Source: an uncultured Slackia sp. (GTDB lineage Bacteria; Actinomycetota; Coriobacteriia; Coriobacteriales; Eggerthellaceae). From it: a stretch of 6,620 bases of DNA. The stretch lies in assembly GCA_934646845.1 (NCBI GenBank), contig CAKUEV010000104.1:1-6620 (forward strand), read 5' to 3'. This document shows positions 6,123-6,620 of this stretch, piece by piece. Each line of letters opens with the position of its first letter. Within the stretch, counting starts at the first letter, position 1. Both the position numbers and the translations under genes were made by a program. Under the pieces are notes generated by a model. The model was not told the origin of the DNA. It ran no database searches and was given only the letters and a program-made list of their open reading frames with translations.

Positions 6123-6620
6123 CCATAAAACCATCGGCATAGAGGAGCGGATTGCCCCCTGGAAAGCGTTTCCTCTAGGCCTGCAGCATTTTCTATCTAT
6201 GTTCGGGGCCACGGTTCTCGTGCCCATGCTCATGGGCTTTTCGCCGTCGGTTTCGGTCATGTGTTCGGGGCTGGGCACGGCGTTGTACCTCCTTATCACA
6301 AAAGGGAAAATTCCCAGCTATTTGGGGCCCTCGTTCAGCTTCATCGGGCCGGTTGTGCTTGCGTCGGCCGCGGCGGGCGTGGCGGGAATTGGGTCGGCCA
6401 TTGTGTGCGCAGGGCTTATTTTCATTCTGTGCGCGCTCATCATTCGACGCATCGGCACGCGCTGGATCGACCGCTTCATTCCTCCGGTGGTCATGGCTTC
6501 GATTATTTTCGTTATAGGGTGCGGTTTGTCGGCGACGGCTGTTCAGGAGGCGTTTCTTTCCGATGGCGAGGTGAATTCTTGGCCCGCGCTCGTGGTGGTG
6601 TTCGTCGCGCTGTTCACGGT
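6118..6620 (+). CDS. Second NCS2/NAT-family nucleobase permease, UraA-like, 3'-truncated by window edge
   Basis: The frame runs open from ATG 6118 to the end of the window, giving 167 complete codons of an expected ~420-440. Visible residues cover about the first four or five membrane segments. The family's N-terminal signature is closer to textbook UraA than in the upstream copy: LGLQHFLSMFGATVLVPMLMG at ~20-40, followed by IPSYLGPSFSFIGP at ~65-78. TRWIDRFIPPVV corresponds to TGWIDKVLPPVV of the upstream permease. Over the 39-residue ungapped stretch from MG to FIGP the two proteins share 25 identities by my count, so they are paralogues rather than a recent duplicate. The motifs that decide specificity (EH.GH and the NAT motif) lie beyond the window, so the substrate is only a family-level guess of uracil or another nucleobase. 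Confidence 0.9.
   Translation, partial: MSHKTIGIEERIAPWKAFPLGLQHFLSMFGATVLVPMLMGFSPSVSVMCSGLGTALYLLITKGKIPSYLGPSFSFIGPVVLASAAAGVAGIGSAIVCAGLIFILCALIIRRIGTRWIDRFIPPVVMASIIFVIGCGLSATAVQEAFLSDGEVNSWPALVVVFVALFT

Noticed and set aside
5098..6126. Minus-strand open frame of 342 codons opposite the first permease
   Set aside because: It is a GC-bias shadow rich in Arg/Asp/Gln/His with no domain, opposite a conserved UraA-like gene.

Overview
This 6.6 kb window reads entirely on the + strand and is almost all coding. It carries four complete genes, a catalytic gene cut by the left edge and a transporter gene cut by the right edge. The high GC content, strong third-position G/C bias, and the presence of a molybdenum oxidoreductase module with its own TorD-type chaperone suggest a respiratory anaerobic actinobacterium, most likely Coriobacteriia/Eggerthellaceae (Eggerthella, Gordonibacter, Adlercreutzia or Slackia relatives). 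The taxonomic call is inference from gene content and style; no marker gene is present.

Region 1 (1-4701) is a CISM-type (complex iron-sulfur molybdoenzyme) operon in the order A-B-C-D. It holds a large bis-MGD molybdopterin catalytic subunit (N-terminus missing), a four-cluster DmsB-like ferredoxin subunit, an eight-helix DmsC-like quinol-oxidising membrane anchor, and a TorD/DmsD-family maturation chaperone. A and B overlap by 8 bp, B and C abut, and C and D are 56 bp apart, so this is one transcription unit. In the expected arrangement menaquinol is oxidised in the membrane by C, electrons pass through the four [4Fe-4S] clusters of B, and A reduces a substrate, probably outside the cytoplasmic membrane. 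The substrate cannot be read from the sequence. A belongs to the large and diverse group that in Eggerthellaceae includes DMSO-reductase-like and catechol-dehydroxylase-like enzymes.

The most unusual gene is the chaperone: its last ~55 residues are a complete eight-cysteine, two-[4Fe-4S] ferredoxin module fused to the TorD domain.

Region 2 (4702-6620) holds two tandem NCS2/NAT nucleobase permeases of the UraA (uracil) type. The first is complete, with the uracil-type ENIG motif and the VEHIGH motif; the second is cut by the window end. Two short inverted repeats lie at the translation starts of these permeases, and a perfect 10-bp inverted repeat lies inside the first one. Whether the permeases import the substrate of the molybdoenzyme or are just neighbours is open.

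No RNA genes, CRISPR arrays, insertion sequences or convincing promoters or intrinsic terminators were seen.
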